The notes under the pieces were generated by a model. That model was not told the DNA's origin and ran no database searches. It saw only the letters and a program-made list of their open reading frames with translations. From contig CAZRHT010000010.1 of NCBI GenBank assembly GCA_964599895.1, positions 1 through 55,070 on the forward strand: a stretch of 55,070 bases of DNA, read 5' to 3'. Numbering within the stretch: position 1 is the stretch's first letter; every line of letters begins with the position of its first letter. The translations under genes were made by a program, and so were the position numbers. This stretch comes from UM-FILTER-49-7 sp964599895 (GTDB taxonomy: Bacteria > Acidobacteriota > Holophagae > Thermotomaculales > Thermotomaculaceae). Positions 41,332 through 50,215 of the stretch are shown one piece after another.

Positions 41332-42057
41332 TTGAATACTGTGTTAGAAAACCTGCAACGCTATCAGGATTTACTTCTGAGAATCCGTCAATTGGAACGC
41401 GAACTGACGACCTATCCGGAATCTGTGGAAAAACTGGGTCGAGAACTGAAGCAACATCAAATAGCTGTTGCGCGTTCCGAAGAGCAACTTGCAGAAAACA
41501 GAGGACAAAAAGACAGAAAGGAAGAATATCTGATCTTGTGCAGAGATAACCTTGAAAAATTTGAGCAGGATCTCATGGAAGTCACAAACCAGAAAGAATA
41601 TTCCGCCGTTTTGAAGGAAATTGATAGTACCAAGCGTGAAATTCAGGAAACGGAAGCTGTGGTCATCACCCTTATGGAGAGTATAAAACAGCTTGAAACA
41701 GACTATGAACAGTTGAACGCAAGCTCAGGACAACTGGAAAACGCTTACAATGAAGCGGTTGCAGGCTTCGAGGACACGAACCGGGAAAAGATTAAAGAAA
41801 AGGAAAAACTGGAAAAGGAAAAACGGAGCCTTGAAAAATCAATTCCTGCCTCGCACATGAGAAAATTTAACCAGATCGCGGCCAAACGTTCCGGTATTGC
41901 CGTTTCCAACGTTTCTGAAGAGTGCTGTACTGCCTGCAACATGAAAATCCGCCCACAGATGATGAACAACATGCAGAGAAATCCGGACAAATTGTTCATA
42001 TGTGATAATTGTCAGCGGATTCTTGTATTTATCGAACCAGATGGCGATGATAGCTGA
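41332..42057 (+). CDS. Coiled-coil protein with C4 zinc ribbon
   Basis: A 241-residue protein that is mostly a long charged coiled-coil (about 5-185) with a C-terminal zinc ribbon: CTACNMKIR and ICDNCQR provide four Cys. This C4-type zinc ribbon family (CT398-like) is widespread; its role is not settled, with proposals linking it to nucleic acid or secretion functions. TTG at 41332 is chosen since AGGAGG stands five bases upstream and the tRNA terminator occupies the region before it; the open frame extends to 41248 but that would span the terminator. It overlaps yggS. Confidence 0.85.
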   Translation: MNTVLENLQRYQDLLLRIRQLERELTTYPESVEKLGRELKQHQIAVARSEEQLAENRGQKDRKEEYLILCRDNLEKFEQDLMEVTNQKEYSAVLKEIDSTKREIQETEAVVITLMESIKQLETDYEQLNASSGQLENAYNEAVAGFEDTNREKIKEKEKLEKEKRSLEKSIPASHMRKFNQIAAKRSGIAVSNVSEECCTACNMKIRPQMMNNMQRNPDKLFICDNCQRILVFIEPDGDDS

Positions 42058-42745
42058 CAGGCTGTTAAGATTAGAGCAATCCATACAGGAAACTGCACTT
42101 TCCTGCAACCGTGATCCGAAAACCATTCATCTGGTCGCCGTCTCCAAACGAAAGCCGTTGTCTGATGTTCGCTCCGCGGCTCAGGCAGGCCAGGTCATTT
42201 TCGGCGAAAACCGCGTTCAGGAAGCGGTCAAAAAACAACAGGAATGTCAGGACATCTCTGTCAACTGGCATATGATTGGTCACCTGCAGAAAAATAAAGT
42301 CAAACAAGCTGCCTCAGTTTTTGATGCGGTTCATTCCGTTGACAGTATCAAACTTGCTGAGCTTCTCAGCCAGGAGTTGATGGAACTATCCCGAACCATC
42401 GACTGTTTCATCCAGGTAAAATTATCGGAAGAGGAAAGCAAGACAGGCGTTGCACCGGAAAATCTAAGCCGCGTTGCCTCTTATGTTCAATCACTTCCCA
42501 ACCTTAAACTGGTTGGTCTCATGGGAATGCCCCCCTTCACTACTGACCCGGAACAGGCAATCCCCTACTTCAGGAAACTGCGCCTCTTACGGGACGATTT
42601 GAACAGCACAACGCTGGTGGACAATCCAATTCAGGAGTTGTCCATGGGGATGTCTCACGATTTCAAGGTTGCCATTCGCGAAGGTGCCACGTATATTCGT
42701 ATAGGAACATTGATATTCGGGGAGAGAACTTATGATCGTCGCTAA
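42047..42745 (+). CDS. yggS: YggS-type PLP-binding protein
   Basis: A 232-residue alanine-racemase-like PLP homeostasis protein. The pyridoxal-binding Lys is in LVAVSKRKPL, followed by FGENRVQEA and WHMIGHLQKNK, and by LSMGMSHDF near the C-terminus. The ATG at 42047 is preferred, with ATG at 42041 an alternative, and it overlaps the zinc-ribbon gene. It begins the yggS-yggT-divIVA order seen around division genes in many bacteria. Confidence 0.92.
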   Translation: MIADRLLRLEQSIQETALSCNRDPKTIHLVAVSKRKPLSDVRSAAQAGQVIFGENRVQEAVKKQQECQDISVNWHMIGHLQKNKVKQAASVFDAVHSVDSIKLAELLSQELMELSRTIDCFIQVKLSEEESKTGVAPENLSRVASYVQSLPNLKLVGLMGMPPFTTDPEQAIPYFRKLRLLRDDLNSTTLVDNPIQELSMGMSHDFKVAIREGATYIRIGTLIFGERTYDRR

Positions 42746-43025
42746 CAACTTTCTATTTGCACTTGCCACTGTTCTCGGTTACGCACTGGAATTGTATATC
42801 TGGATTGTCATCATTCGATCGTTGCTAACATGGGTAAATCCTGATCCGAGAAATCCGGTGGTTCAGTTTCTTGCCTCAGTCGTGGACCCGGTTACACGCC
42901 GGATGAGGCGTGCGATGCCCTTTCTCAGAATGGGAATGATAGATATTTCACCGCTTATTTTGATTTTTTTCTTATTCTTTCTGAAAATTTTCGTGGTTCG
43001 TACACTGATTCAGCTTTCAATGTAA
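42732..43025 (+). CDS. yggT: YggT family membrane protein
   Basis: A 97-residue protein with two hydrophobic helices and the typical YggT sequence (IIRSLLTWVNPDPRNP, VVDPVTRRMRRAMP). The family is tied to cell division or osmotic stress, with unclear mechanism. GGAG lies before the ATG, and it overlaps the yggS stop by 14 bases. Confidence 0.92.
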   Translation: MIVANNFLFALATVLGYALELYIWIVIIRSLLTWVNPDPRNPVVQFLASVVDPVTRRMRRAMPFLRMGMIDISPLILIFFLFFLKIFVVRTLIQLSM

Positions 43026-43034
43026 GGAGGACTC

Positions 43035-43511
43035 ATGCGTTTCACCCCCATGGATATCACAAATCGTACTTTCTCCCATTCTTTCCGCGGTTACGATACT
43101 GAGGAAGTCAAAAACTTTCTTCAGCTGGTATCAGAAGATCTGGAAGCCCTCATTGCAGAACAAACCGGACAGAAGAAGGAACTGGAACATCTGAAAGAAT
43201 CGCTGTCCGATCTCCGGGAAAGGGAACGAATCCTTAAAGACACCATGGTCCTCGCCCAGGAAACCAAGGAAGACGTCAAGAAAAATGCCATGAAAGAAGC
43301 AGAAATTATTGTCCGGGAAAGTGAACTCCAGGCGGAGCGCATTGTCGCAACTGCCCACGACCGGGCTACCGGTATTCAACAGGAAATTGATGAGCTCATC
43401 CGAAACCGCAGTCAAATGATTCGCGAATTAAGTACATTGATTCAGAGAACAGAATCATTTCTGGAGACGTTGAAGCAGCCATATAGTTCTCAGGAAGAAC
43501 TCGACGACTGA
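43035..43511 (+). CDS. divIVA: DivIVA-domain protein
   Basis: A 158-residue protein with the conserved DivIVA N-terminus (PMDITNRTFSHSFRGYDTEEVKNFL) and a long coiled-coil (about 35-155). DivIVA proteins recognise curved membrane at poles and septa in Gram-positive bacteria, and related proteins exist in some delta-proteobacteria and others. AAGGAGG is before the ATG. Its position after yggT is conserved. Confidence 0.9.
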   Translation: MRFTPMDITNRTFSHSFRGYDTEEVKNFLQLVSEDLEALIAEQTGQKKELEHLKESLSDLRERERILKDTMVLAQETKEDVKKNAMKEAEIIVRESELQAERIVATAHDRATGIQQEIDELIRNRSQMIRELSTLIQRTESFLETLKQPYSSQEELDD

Positions 43512-43522
43512 GGCATCCCACT

Positions 43523-44761
43523 ATGAAAACCCGACTTACAAACATCAGGGAAATTGTTACTCCGGTTTGTCCCGACCTTGCTGTCGGAGACAACATGAAT
43601 CATCTGACGGTGTATACCGATTCTGACATCATTCTCTCGGATGGACTGATTGAATCAATTGTTCACCGAAACCAGTCTCACCCAGACATTGATCAAATCG
43701 TAGACGCTGAAAACTCCGTTGTTCTGCCCGCTTTTGTAGATTCCCATACCCACCTTGTTTTTGGCGGAACCCGGGAAGATGAATTCAATCTCCGTATCCA
43801 GGGTAAGAAATACATGGAAATTGCGGCAATGGGCGGCGGAATCAACAGTACCGTCCGGGCAACCCGGATGGAAGATGAAGAGACTCTCTTTGAGCAGGCT
43901 GTCCGGAATCTCCGGGACATGGTGGCGCACGGCACAGCGACCTTTGAAACCAAGAGCGGATATGGCCTGGATACAGAAACAGAATTGAAACAGCTCCGTG
44001 TAATAAAACGTCTTCAAGACACTCAGCCGGTGGATATCAAAGCCACTTTCCTCGGCGCGCACGAGATTCCAACTGAATTTCGGGACCGGAAAAAAGACTA
44101 TATCAAACTTGTATGCGAAGAAATGATTCCGGCAGTTAAGGAACAGGGAATCGCTGAGTATTGCGATATTTTCTGTGAAACAGGTGTTTTTAATATTGAC
44201 GAATCTAGAGCCATCCTCAAGAATGCACAGGACTTGGGCTTCAAATTGCGCATCCATGCGGATGAATTGACTCCCCTCGGAGGCGGTGAACTGGCAGCCG
44301 AACTGGGGGCCGTCAGCGCGGACCATCTTGTTCATGTGACCGGAACCGGAATCGACAGGATGATTCAGGCAGGAGTGGTTTTTAATATGCTTCCGGGTAC
44401 CACTTTTTTTCTCATGTCAGATCATTTTGCTCCGGCCCTGGAAATCCTTGCAGCAGACGGAATTCTCGCACTGAGTACTGACTTCAATCCCGGATCATCA
44501 TACACACATTCCATGCCCATGATTATTACACTTGCTTGCCTGAAAATGGGGCTAACCATTGAGCAGGGGATCAATGCAGCAACGATCAATGGTGCATATT
44601 CCCTGGGCCTTCAGGACGTGACCGGGTCCATTCATCCAGGCAAACAGGCAGACCTCACCTTCTTAGACGCGCCATCCTACAAATTCCTCGTTTATAATTT
44701 TGGAGTAAACAGGGTGCGTGCAGTGATGAAAAGAGGAAGTTTTATTTTCCGAAAATCCTGA
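43523..44761 (+). CDS. hutI: Imidazolonepropionase
   Basis: HutI opens 4-imidazolone-5-propionate in histidine degradation. The 412-residue amidohydrolase has the metal-binding HTH motif at 75-77 (DSHTHLVFGG), followed by GGGINSTVRATR, LGAHEIP and the C-terminal ALSTDFNPGSS. No hutH or hutU is seen within the window. The start is the ATG at 43523, 11 bases after divIVA. Its end overlaps by 20 bases the convergent DUF192 gene. Confidence 0.93.
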   Translation: MKTRLTNIREIVTPVCPDLAVGDNMNHLTVYTDSDIILSDGLIESIVHRNQSHPDIDQIVDAENSVVLPAFVDSHTHLVFGGTREDEFNLRIQGKKYMEIAAMGGGINSTVRATRMEDEETLFEQAVRNLRDMVAHGTATFETKSGYGLDTETELKQLRVIKRLQDTQPVDIKATFLGAHEIPTEFRDRKKDYIKLVCEEMIPAVKEQGIAEYCDIFCETGVFNIDESRAILKNAQDLGFKLRIHADELTPLGGGELAAELGAVSADHLVHVTGTGIDRMIQAGVVFNMLPGTTFFLMSDHFAPALEILAADGILALSTDFNPGSSYTHSMPMIITLACLKMGLTIEQGINAATINGAYSLGLQDVTGSIHPGKQADLTFLDAPSYKFLVYNFGVNRVRAVMKRGSFIFRKS

Positions 44762-45188
44762 TTTCGATTTTGTCTCCCAATTTCAGTTTGTGTTTTTTCA
44801 CAGTGCCCGGGTTTGCCTCCACTACATACTTGGCCATATTCATGCTTCCATAGCTGGGGCAGTCCGGTTGATCACACGGGGGGACGTTTTCAACGTAATA
44901 GACAATTTTTTTGTCCGCTGAAAGCCAGATGATGTCCAGATGAATAAAGCAATCTTTCATCCAGAAGGCGTATGGAGCCGGATGATCGTAGATGAACAGC
45001 ATCCCGCTATTTGGAGCCAGTGAATGCCGATACATCAGACCACGAATCCATTGTTCCTGTGTGGTGGCCAGCTCCATCGTCAGAACGGTGTTATCCGGTA
45101 ATATAACAGAGCCGTAGCGAGCCTTTTCCTTTGCCATAGATGAAAAACAAAATATCATTAGAATCGATAGCATCAATAATCTTTTCAT
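44742..45188 (-). CDS. Exported DUF192 protein
   Basis: A 148-residue protein of the DUF192 family with a signal peptide (basic start, hydrophobic to FCFSSMA). The core carries ELATTQEQWIRGLMYRHSL, GMLFIYDHPAPYAFWMKDCFIHLDI and is followed by the C-terminal EANPG motif of the family. Its function is unknown; the family is found secreted. The ATG at 45188 overlaps the upstream stop as ATGA. Confidence 0.88.
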   Translation of the reverse strand: MKRLLMLSILMIFCFSSMAKEKARYGSVILPDNTVLTMELATTQEQWIRGLMYRHSLAPNSGMLFIYDHPAPYAFWMKDCFIHLDIIWLSADKKIVYYVENVPPCDQPDCPSYGSMNMAKYVVEANPGTVKKHKLKLGDKIEIRIFGK

Positions 45189-45616
45189 GACGAACTCAGT
45201 ATTATCCGACTTTCCAGCTTCACAAAGGAATGCTTGCAACCCCAACTGTTGCAAATCACTATGGCCTCTCTATACTGGCAATCCGGTTTCAGGTAAATAG
45301 CAACAAACATACCACTCTGGCAATAGCAGGGTGCCACCACTTCAAAAGGGGTTCCGCAAACCGGACAGCTAATGTCTAACAATTCATCCCGGGGAATCTC
45401 CTTCCCTCCGATTACACGGCTATCTCCCTGAATAGGACTCAGGTAGATATCAACATCTCCAGACGTTGAAGAATGGACGCGAAGATGTATTGTTGACAGT
45501 CCATCCATTAACGGATTCTCACCGCCAATCAGGTTGTGGCCGTTACAACAGAAAGCTGCTGTAACAATCCGTCTGCCACTGTCATCTTTCAGAATACCCT
45601 GAACCCGATTTGTCAT
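45185..45616 (-). CDS. Cys-rich protein of unknown function
   Basis: I do not recognise this 143-residue protein. It has Cys in CCNGHN and a CPVC-type pair (ISCPVCGTPF, APCYCQSG), and later DCQYREAIVICNSWGC, so it likely binds zinc or an iron-sulfur centre. No signal or transmembrane segment is apparent. It is coupled to the DUF192 gene by ATGA overlap. Confidence 0.7.
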   Translation of the reverse strand: MTNRVQGILKDDSGRRIVTAAFCCNGHNLIGGENPLMDGLSTIHLRVHSSTSGDVDIYLSPIQGDSRVIGGKEIPRDELLDISCPVCGTPFEVVAPCYCQSGMFVAIYLKPDCQYREAIVICNSWGCKHSFVKLESRIILSSS

Positions 45617-45634
45617 ATCAACTCCGTCTCAATT

Positions 45635-46615
45635 TCATTTATAAATGCCGGACACTTTTTCAATCTGTTCCCGCTCTCCCATGATAATCAATGTGTCACC
45701 GGATTGCATCCTATAATCTGAATCGGGATTGAAAAGCACTTTCCCATTCATTTGTCGCACTGCAAGAATCAAAGCCCCGGTCCGCCTCTTGAGGTTGATC
45801 TGGCTTATGCTGGCCCCAACGATCTCCTCGTTGATGTCCACCTTTATTTCTCCCACTTCCAGAAACAGATTTCGAGCAGGTGCCATTATGTCCACGAGGT
45901 TCACCAGATTGGGCTGCACAATAACCGTCGCCATCCTCCTCGCGCTGATTTCATGCATACAGATGACTTCATCCGCACCCGCCCTTCTCAACTTTCCAAC
46001 ACTGTCCCCGGCGATCGACCTCGATACAACCCGGACATTCGGGTTCAGGGTTTTTGCGCTGAGCGTGAGAAAAACATTCTCTGCGTCACTGGACAGGCAG
46101 GCCACTACGGCTGTAGCTTGTTCAACACCGGCATCCAGAAGTACCTGGTCCTCTGTCGCGTCCCCCGTTAAGAAAGCGACATCCTCAGGAATTGCCTTCA
46201 ATTCCTTTTCAACAATGACTACATTCTTGCCATTTTCTACCAGAATTGCAGCAACATCATGACCGATCCGGCCATATCCGCAGACGATAATATGTTTCTT
46301 CATTTTGGAAATAACCTTTTCCATCTTTCGCCCCCTGATTATTTGCCGTAGTTCTCCCTCGATGAAAAACGAGGTGATCCGTGTGAATGAAAAACCGATT
46401 AACCCGACTCCAACCAGGATCACCATAATTGTAAATAATCGACCTGTTCTGGAAAGCGGTACAACTTCATGGAACCCAACGGTAGAAATGGTTATGACCG
46501 TCATGTACAGACTGTCCAGAAGAGACGTGTGTTCAATCAAGTGATACCCAAGCGTTCCGCTTACCAGGATCAGAAGGAGCAAGGCAAAAAGGGTATATAC
46601 GTGCCGTATGCGCAT
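45635..46615 (-). CDS. Potassium channel with TrkA-N/TrkA-C domains
   Basis: A 326-residue Kch/MthK-like channel: two transmembrane helices (about 8-25 and 60-80) around a pore loop ISTVGFHEV, then a TrkA-N NAD-binding domain (IIVCGYGRIGHDVA, about 108-230) and TrkA-C domain. The filter reads TVGFHE rather than TVGYGD; such variants occur in bacterial channels. It is 4 bases downstream of the next gene on the strand. Confidence 0.9.
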   Translation of the reverse strand: MRIRHVYTLFALLLLILVSGTLGYHLIEHTSLLDSLYMTVITISTVGFHEVVPLSRTGRLFTIMVILVGVGLIGFSFTRITSFFIEGELRQIIRGRKMEKVISKMKKHIIVCGYGRIGHDVAAILVENGKNVVIVEKELKAIPEDVAFLTGDATEDQVLLDAGVEQATAVVACLSSDAENVFLTLSAKTLNPNVRVVSRSIAGDSVGKLRRAGADEVICMHEISARRMATVIVQPNLVNLVDIMAPARNLFLEVGEIKVDINEEIVGASISQINLKRRTGALILAVRQMNGKVLFNPDSDYRMQSGDTLIIMGEREQIEKVSGIYK

Positions 46616-46619
46616 TGGA

Positions 46620-46985
46620 TCAGAAGTTGTAGGCCGGCTTGGAAACCTCCGGATTCAACTTAATCTTTTTCTTCATGAACAGGAAATTGATTTCCACCTC
46701 ATAATGAGCGGAGATTTCGATACTCTTTGATCTCTTCAATATCTTGATATCTTTCTTGCTGATGGGCAGATCTAATGCACGGGCCTTGTCCGTCAAAATC
46801 TTGTAAATTTTCTCCGGATGCCCGTGAAACTGATAATAAGATGACGCCATCTGACCCATTTCATCTTTCAATTGAAGGTTGTTATATAGAACAGGGACAA
46901 CTTGAATTGCCATTATGGCTACGTATAACACGATAAGAATATATAGGATACAGCCCACACGGCTCTCACCCTTTTGCATCTTCAT
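46620..46985 (-). CDS. Small single-pass membrane protein, unknown function
   Basis: A 121-residue protein with one N-terminal transmembrane helix (about 12-32) and a short basic C-terminal domain (KALDLPISKKDIKILKRSKSIEISAHYEVEINF-like region). It resembles DUF4845-type proteins common in several diderms. ATG at 46985 follows AAGGAGG with seven bases between; a TTG one codon earlier is possible. It overlaps the plsC stop by about 20 bases. Confidence 0.75.
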   Translation of the reverse strand: MKMQKGESRVGCILYILIVLYVAIMAIQVVPVLYNNLQLKDEMGQMASSYYQFHGHPEKIYKILTDKARALDLPISKKDIKILKRSKSIEISAHYEVEINFLFMKKKIKLNPEVSKPAYNF

Positions 46986-47733
46986 CAAGCAACCTCCTTT
47001 CCCTCAACGGTTTTGCGAGAACTTCTTTCATATTTTGCACCAATTCGTCCCGTTCGTCAATGCCATAGGGGGTAGAATCTATAAGTGGGTGCACGATAAG
47101 CTCAATGTTTATACCCGGATTAATCAATCCCAGTCCCTTCACGTGTATCTCATCAGCATGGACTATCGTAACGGGAAGCAGAGGAACACCATACTTGATT
47201 GCCGTCACTGCAGGCCCTTTCTTCATTTTATGCTTCAAGAAGTCCCTGGTTCGTACTCGAGTGCCTGTGAGAGCCATAATGTACGGATATCGATTGAACA
47301 TCCGTGCTGCCCGCCCAATGGCGCGAATTGCCCGTTTTCTATTCTTCCGGTCAATAGGCATGAACCCGAAAAAATAGATTATCAATCCCAGAAACGGATA
47401 GTACATCAGTTCTTTCTTCATGATGGCCCGGTAGTTTCTGGGGAGACCAACCATTAAAGCATAAATGTCAAAATCACTTTGATGGTTGAAAACAATGATG
47501 TACGGCGGATTCTTCGGGACGTTTTCCCACCCTTCCCAACTGACCGTAGCCCTGGCGGACCAGAGACAGGCCCTGGCCCAGAATCTTGCAAATGTGTCAA
47601 CGATCCAATCCTTGAAAGGAAACAGAAGAATCGTCAAGACAACGAGAATTGCCAGCGTCAGTAAGGTCGCAAGAAGAAGCGTGGTTCGATATGAGATTGT
47701 CCAGAAAACCCGGGCCATCAAAGAATCTTTCAT
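46966..47733 (-). CDS. plsC: 1-acylglycerol-3-phosphate acyltransferase
   Basis: PlsC makes phosphatidic acid. The 255-residue product has two N-terminal hydrophobic segments, the HX4D catalytic motif in FNHQSDFD, and a binding motif around FMPIDRKNRKRAI. The motif TGTR/GTP-type block is present at TGTRVRT. ATG at 47733 starts the membrane anchor; a GTG at 47739 is an alternative. It is upstream of the small membrane protein. Confidence 0.9.
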   Translation of the reverse strand: MKDSLMARVFWTISYRTTLLLATLLTLAILVVLTILLFPFKDWIVDTFARFWARACLWSARATVSWEGWENVPKNPPYIIVFNHQSDFDIYALMVGLPRNYRAIMKKELMYYPFLGLIIYFFGFMPIDRKNRKRAIRAIGRAARMFNRYPYIMALTGTRVRTRDFLKHKMKKGPAVTAIKYGVPLLPVTIVHADEIHVKGLGLINPGINIELIVHPLIDSTPYGIDERDELVQNMKEVLAKPLRERRLLDEDAKG

Positions 47734-47792
47734 TCTCACAGCTCTTTGAATTTTATCAGGTCAGCCACGCGTACCGATTCATGCCTCATGTT

Positions 47793-49343
47793 TCAATGGC
47801 GGTGGAGATTTCCATGCATGATCTTCAGCGATTCATTGAGTCGCTGGTCCGCAGGCATATTAGTCAGCTTCTGGTTCATATCCTCATCATCTTCCGCTCT
47901 TAACAATTCTGCCATATATTGAAGTACAGATTCCGGGAATATCCCTTCTCTTGTATACAGCTCAGCCCTCTTCTTCAAAACAGCGGCAGATTCCACACAA
48001 CTCCTTGGCAGAGGTGGCAAATCATCAAGAGAATCCTTTCCCCGGAAATTGTTCATCGGCAAATAGAGATTTTCAGCTATTTCCATAGACTTTTCCGGGT
48101 GAGACAGTCCCCATTGGGCAGCCATTGTGATTCCCGACAGGATGAGATGAATCAGCGCGCTTCCGTCCGCTGTCCTCAACTCGACAGTCTGTCTGCTCTT
48201 TCCTGAGGTCTCATCCTTTTCGTCCGTGGGGTTAAGGCTGGCTGCCAGTTCATGAACAGTCTGCCATCCAAGTGGGACACGAATCATTGCCGTTCGGTTC
48301 AAATCACTCCAGCATACCCGTGTGGGTGCTTCCTGTCCGGGAACCAACCGCAAATACGCGGATGAAACCGTGTTTCCGAAGGCCGTCAATGAATCCGCGT
48401 AATGGCAGACCCCACCGATTAGCTGCCTGGCTTTTGTGGACAATTCACCGTTTTTCTCCACCATCACATTTTCTTCACCATCTTTGAGCATCATGTGAAA
48501 ATGAAACCCATTTCCGGCAACTCCTTCTTCAAGTTTCGGTGCAAATGTAGCAATACAACCGTGTTCCTGTGCCACATTACGTACAATCCATTTGGCAATC
48601 ACCAGGTCATCCGCCATGTCTTCAACTGGAGCAGGAAGGAACTCAATTTCCCATTGTTCTCCGAAACGACCATTGATTTCAGGAATATTGCTCACAAGAT
48701 CTCGGATTACACCAACTTCGCTGTGCGCGTACTTGACAGAACCTGTAATCCGGGCAATGTGCCGCACCATTTCTTCCACAATGGCGCCCTTCTTTACAAA
48801 CGGCCCGGTAGCATGGTAGCCCGATTGCTTGGACAGTGGATAGTGATCTCCGTCTTCCGTTTCAGGCCTGTAAAGGAGGAAAAACTCCAATTCCCCCAAG
48901 GCATACAGAGAAAGTCCGGTTGAAGTCTTCAAGAGGCTGGAAGCTTCATGCAAAATGGCCCCCGGTGCAAAGGTAGCCAGATTGCCGTCTCTGTCAAAAA
49001 ACCGGCACATTACGCCAAGGGTTTTCTTGCTGAAGGGATTGAGAAATGCCGTTCTGTACACCGGTACCACATATAAATCCGAACAGGCTGTTTCTACAAG
49101 GCCCTTGAAAAGGGAGGAACCATCCGCCCGTTCTCCCTCAGCAAGAAGTTCCATCACCTGCCCTCGGTTCTGGACAGGAAGACGAAGTTCCTTCAATTTC
49201 CCGTCAAGGCCTGTATAGTGGAAAGACAGGAATTCAATTGCCATTCCCTCAATTACCCGGAGAAGATCTCCCCGTGTAAACTCATTTCGCGATTTTTTCA
49301 AGAATAGTTCAAGGGGGTTTTCAAGACCAAAGGAGCTCGACAT
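47793..49343 (-). CDS. Glutamine synthetase family protein
   Basis: A 516-residue glutamine-synthetase-fold enzyme. Motifs: ELEFFLL (metal Glu), EQWEIEF (Glu), NGFHFHM (His), RLVPGQEAPTRVCW (ATP-binding, Arg) and VELRTADG (Arg). It differs from GlnA by a longer N-terminal part and by FHFHM in place of MHCHM, so it may be a gamma-glutamyl-amine ligase or other GS-like ligase. GGAGG precedes the ATG. No nitrogen genes flank it; the amine substrate is unknown. Confidence 0.85.
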   Translation of the reverse strand: MSSSFGLENPLELFLKKSRNEFTRGDLLRVIEGMAIEFLSFHYTGLDGKLKELRLPVQNRGQVMELLAEGERADGSSLFKGLVETACSDLYVVPVYRTAFLNPFSKKTLGVMCRFFDRDGNLATFAPGAILHEASSLLKTSTGLSLYALGELEFFLLYRPETEDGDHYPLSKQSGYHATGPFVKKGAIVEEMVRHIARITGSVKYAHSEVGVIRDLVSNIPEINGRFGEQWEIEFLPAPVEDMADDLVIAKWIVRNVAQEHGCIATFAPKLEEGVAGNGFHFHMMLKDGEENVMVEKNGELSTKARQLIGGVCHYADSLTAFGNTVSSAYLRLVPGQEAPTRVCWSDLNRTAMIRVPLGWQTVHELAASLNPTDEKDETSGKSRQTVELRTADGSALIHLILSGITMAAQWGLSHPEKSMEIAENLYLPMNNFRGKDSLDDLPPLPRSCVESAAVLKKRAELYTREGIFPESVLQYMAELLRAEDDEDMNQKLTNMPADQRLNESLKIMHGNLHRH

Positions 49344-49422
49344 TTTCGCCTCCTGCAGCGTTTGTCATACCATTATGACAGATTTACATCACCATGCAAT
49401 ATCAAAACCCATTGGTGGAATC

Positions 49423-49468
49423 AAGTTTGAGTGGAATCAAGCTTAAGTCCGAGCCTGAGTTTAAGGGT
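49423..49468. repeat. Degenerate hexamer repeat RAGYYY
   Basis: AAGTTT, GAGTGG (49423-49434), then AAGCTT, AAGTCC, GAGCCT, GAGTTT, AAGGGT (49439-49468). It is of the same family as 33560. Confidence 0.65.
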
Positions 49469-49684
49469 ATAAGAAAGCTTGAGAAAAGGCCGGAGAAACC
49501 ACTCCCTTATTTTTTCTTCCACCTGACATTCAACACCCTTCACTTGGAAGCCGGCGGTCGGGGCCACGGCAAGCGGTCAGATTCTGGTCACAGTCAACAG
49601 ATTCTGATCAATTTCTCAATTCAAATGAAATCACAAAGTCTTTGTTTCCATTTTTATTTCTATTGGTTACGTTTTTACAAATTC

Positions 49685-49700
49685 TGGCATGATACTTGGA
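49685..49700 (+). promoter_or_regulatory. Candidate sigma54 promoter for receiver gene
   Basis: TGGCATGATACTTGGA matches the sigma54 consensus TGGCACG-N4-TTGCW except for two positions (C to T at 6, and C to G in the -12 GC). Its position, 37 bases before the ATG, is suitable. The -12 mismatch lowers confidence. Confidence 0.3.
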
Positions 49701-49736
49701 TGCGTAAATACTGAGAGGAGACATAAAGGAACACAA

Positions 49737-50120
49737 ATGAAAGTAGTCATCGTAGATAATGAACCCACAATTCTGAGAAGCCTTGAGATATTGATTCAAT
49801 CAAAGGTGGACGGAGTAAGCTGTTTTACAAACCCGCATTCCGCGCTCAAATTTCTAGAGGATTATGCACATACCGTTGACATTCTGTTTGCTGATTACTT
49901 TATGCCTGACATGAACGGACTGGAGTTGATTAAACAGTCCCTCCCTTATCTGAAACCGGAAACCGTAAAGGTCATCATTTCCGGCCACATTGATTTGATT
50001 TCGAACATATTAGACAGGAATATCCCCGTAGATCATCTACTCTCCAAGCCGTTCGACCTGGACCATGTTTTCTCGATATTAACGCTACCGAATAAAGTCC
50101 ACATTCATGAACAACAATAA
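49737..50120 (+). CDS. Orphan single-domain receiver
   Basis: A 127-residue receiver with phospho-acceptor Asp in ILFADYFMPD, Thr/Ser in VIISG and Lys in LLSKPFD. It has no output domain, so it could act as a CheY-like or phosphorelay element. No kinase is adjacent; the CheA module in this window is one possible partner. AAAGGA precedes the ATG at 49737; an earlier ATG at 49689 is not supported. Confidence 0.88.
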   Translation: MKVVIVDNEPTILRSLEILIQSKVDGVSCFTNPHSALKFLEDYAHTVDILFADYFMPDMNGLELIKQSLPYLKPETVKVIISGHIDLISNILDRNIPVDHLLSKPFDLDHVFSILTLPNKVHIHEQQ

Positions 50121-50215
50121 TACTGCGGAAAGGAGGTGTTCCCTGCAACTAACTCAAAAGCAATTTGGTGTTATAAACCCATTAGGATCATAAACTGAAT
50201 AAGGAGGACAAAAAA

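Larger units (their letters stand above)
49344..49736. other. Spacer with hexamers and a sigma54-like site
   Basis: 393 bases without a gene. It contains RAGYYY-type hexamers (49423-49468) and a sigma54-like motif (49685-49700) ahead of the receiver gene. Nothing else was recognised. Confidence 0.5.

Noticed and set aside
43655..44335. A 226-codon open frame opposite hutI
   Set aside because: It is antisense to the conserved HutI core; no start signal or family was seen.
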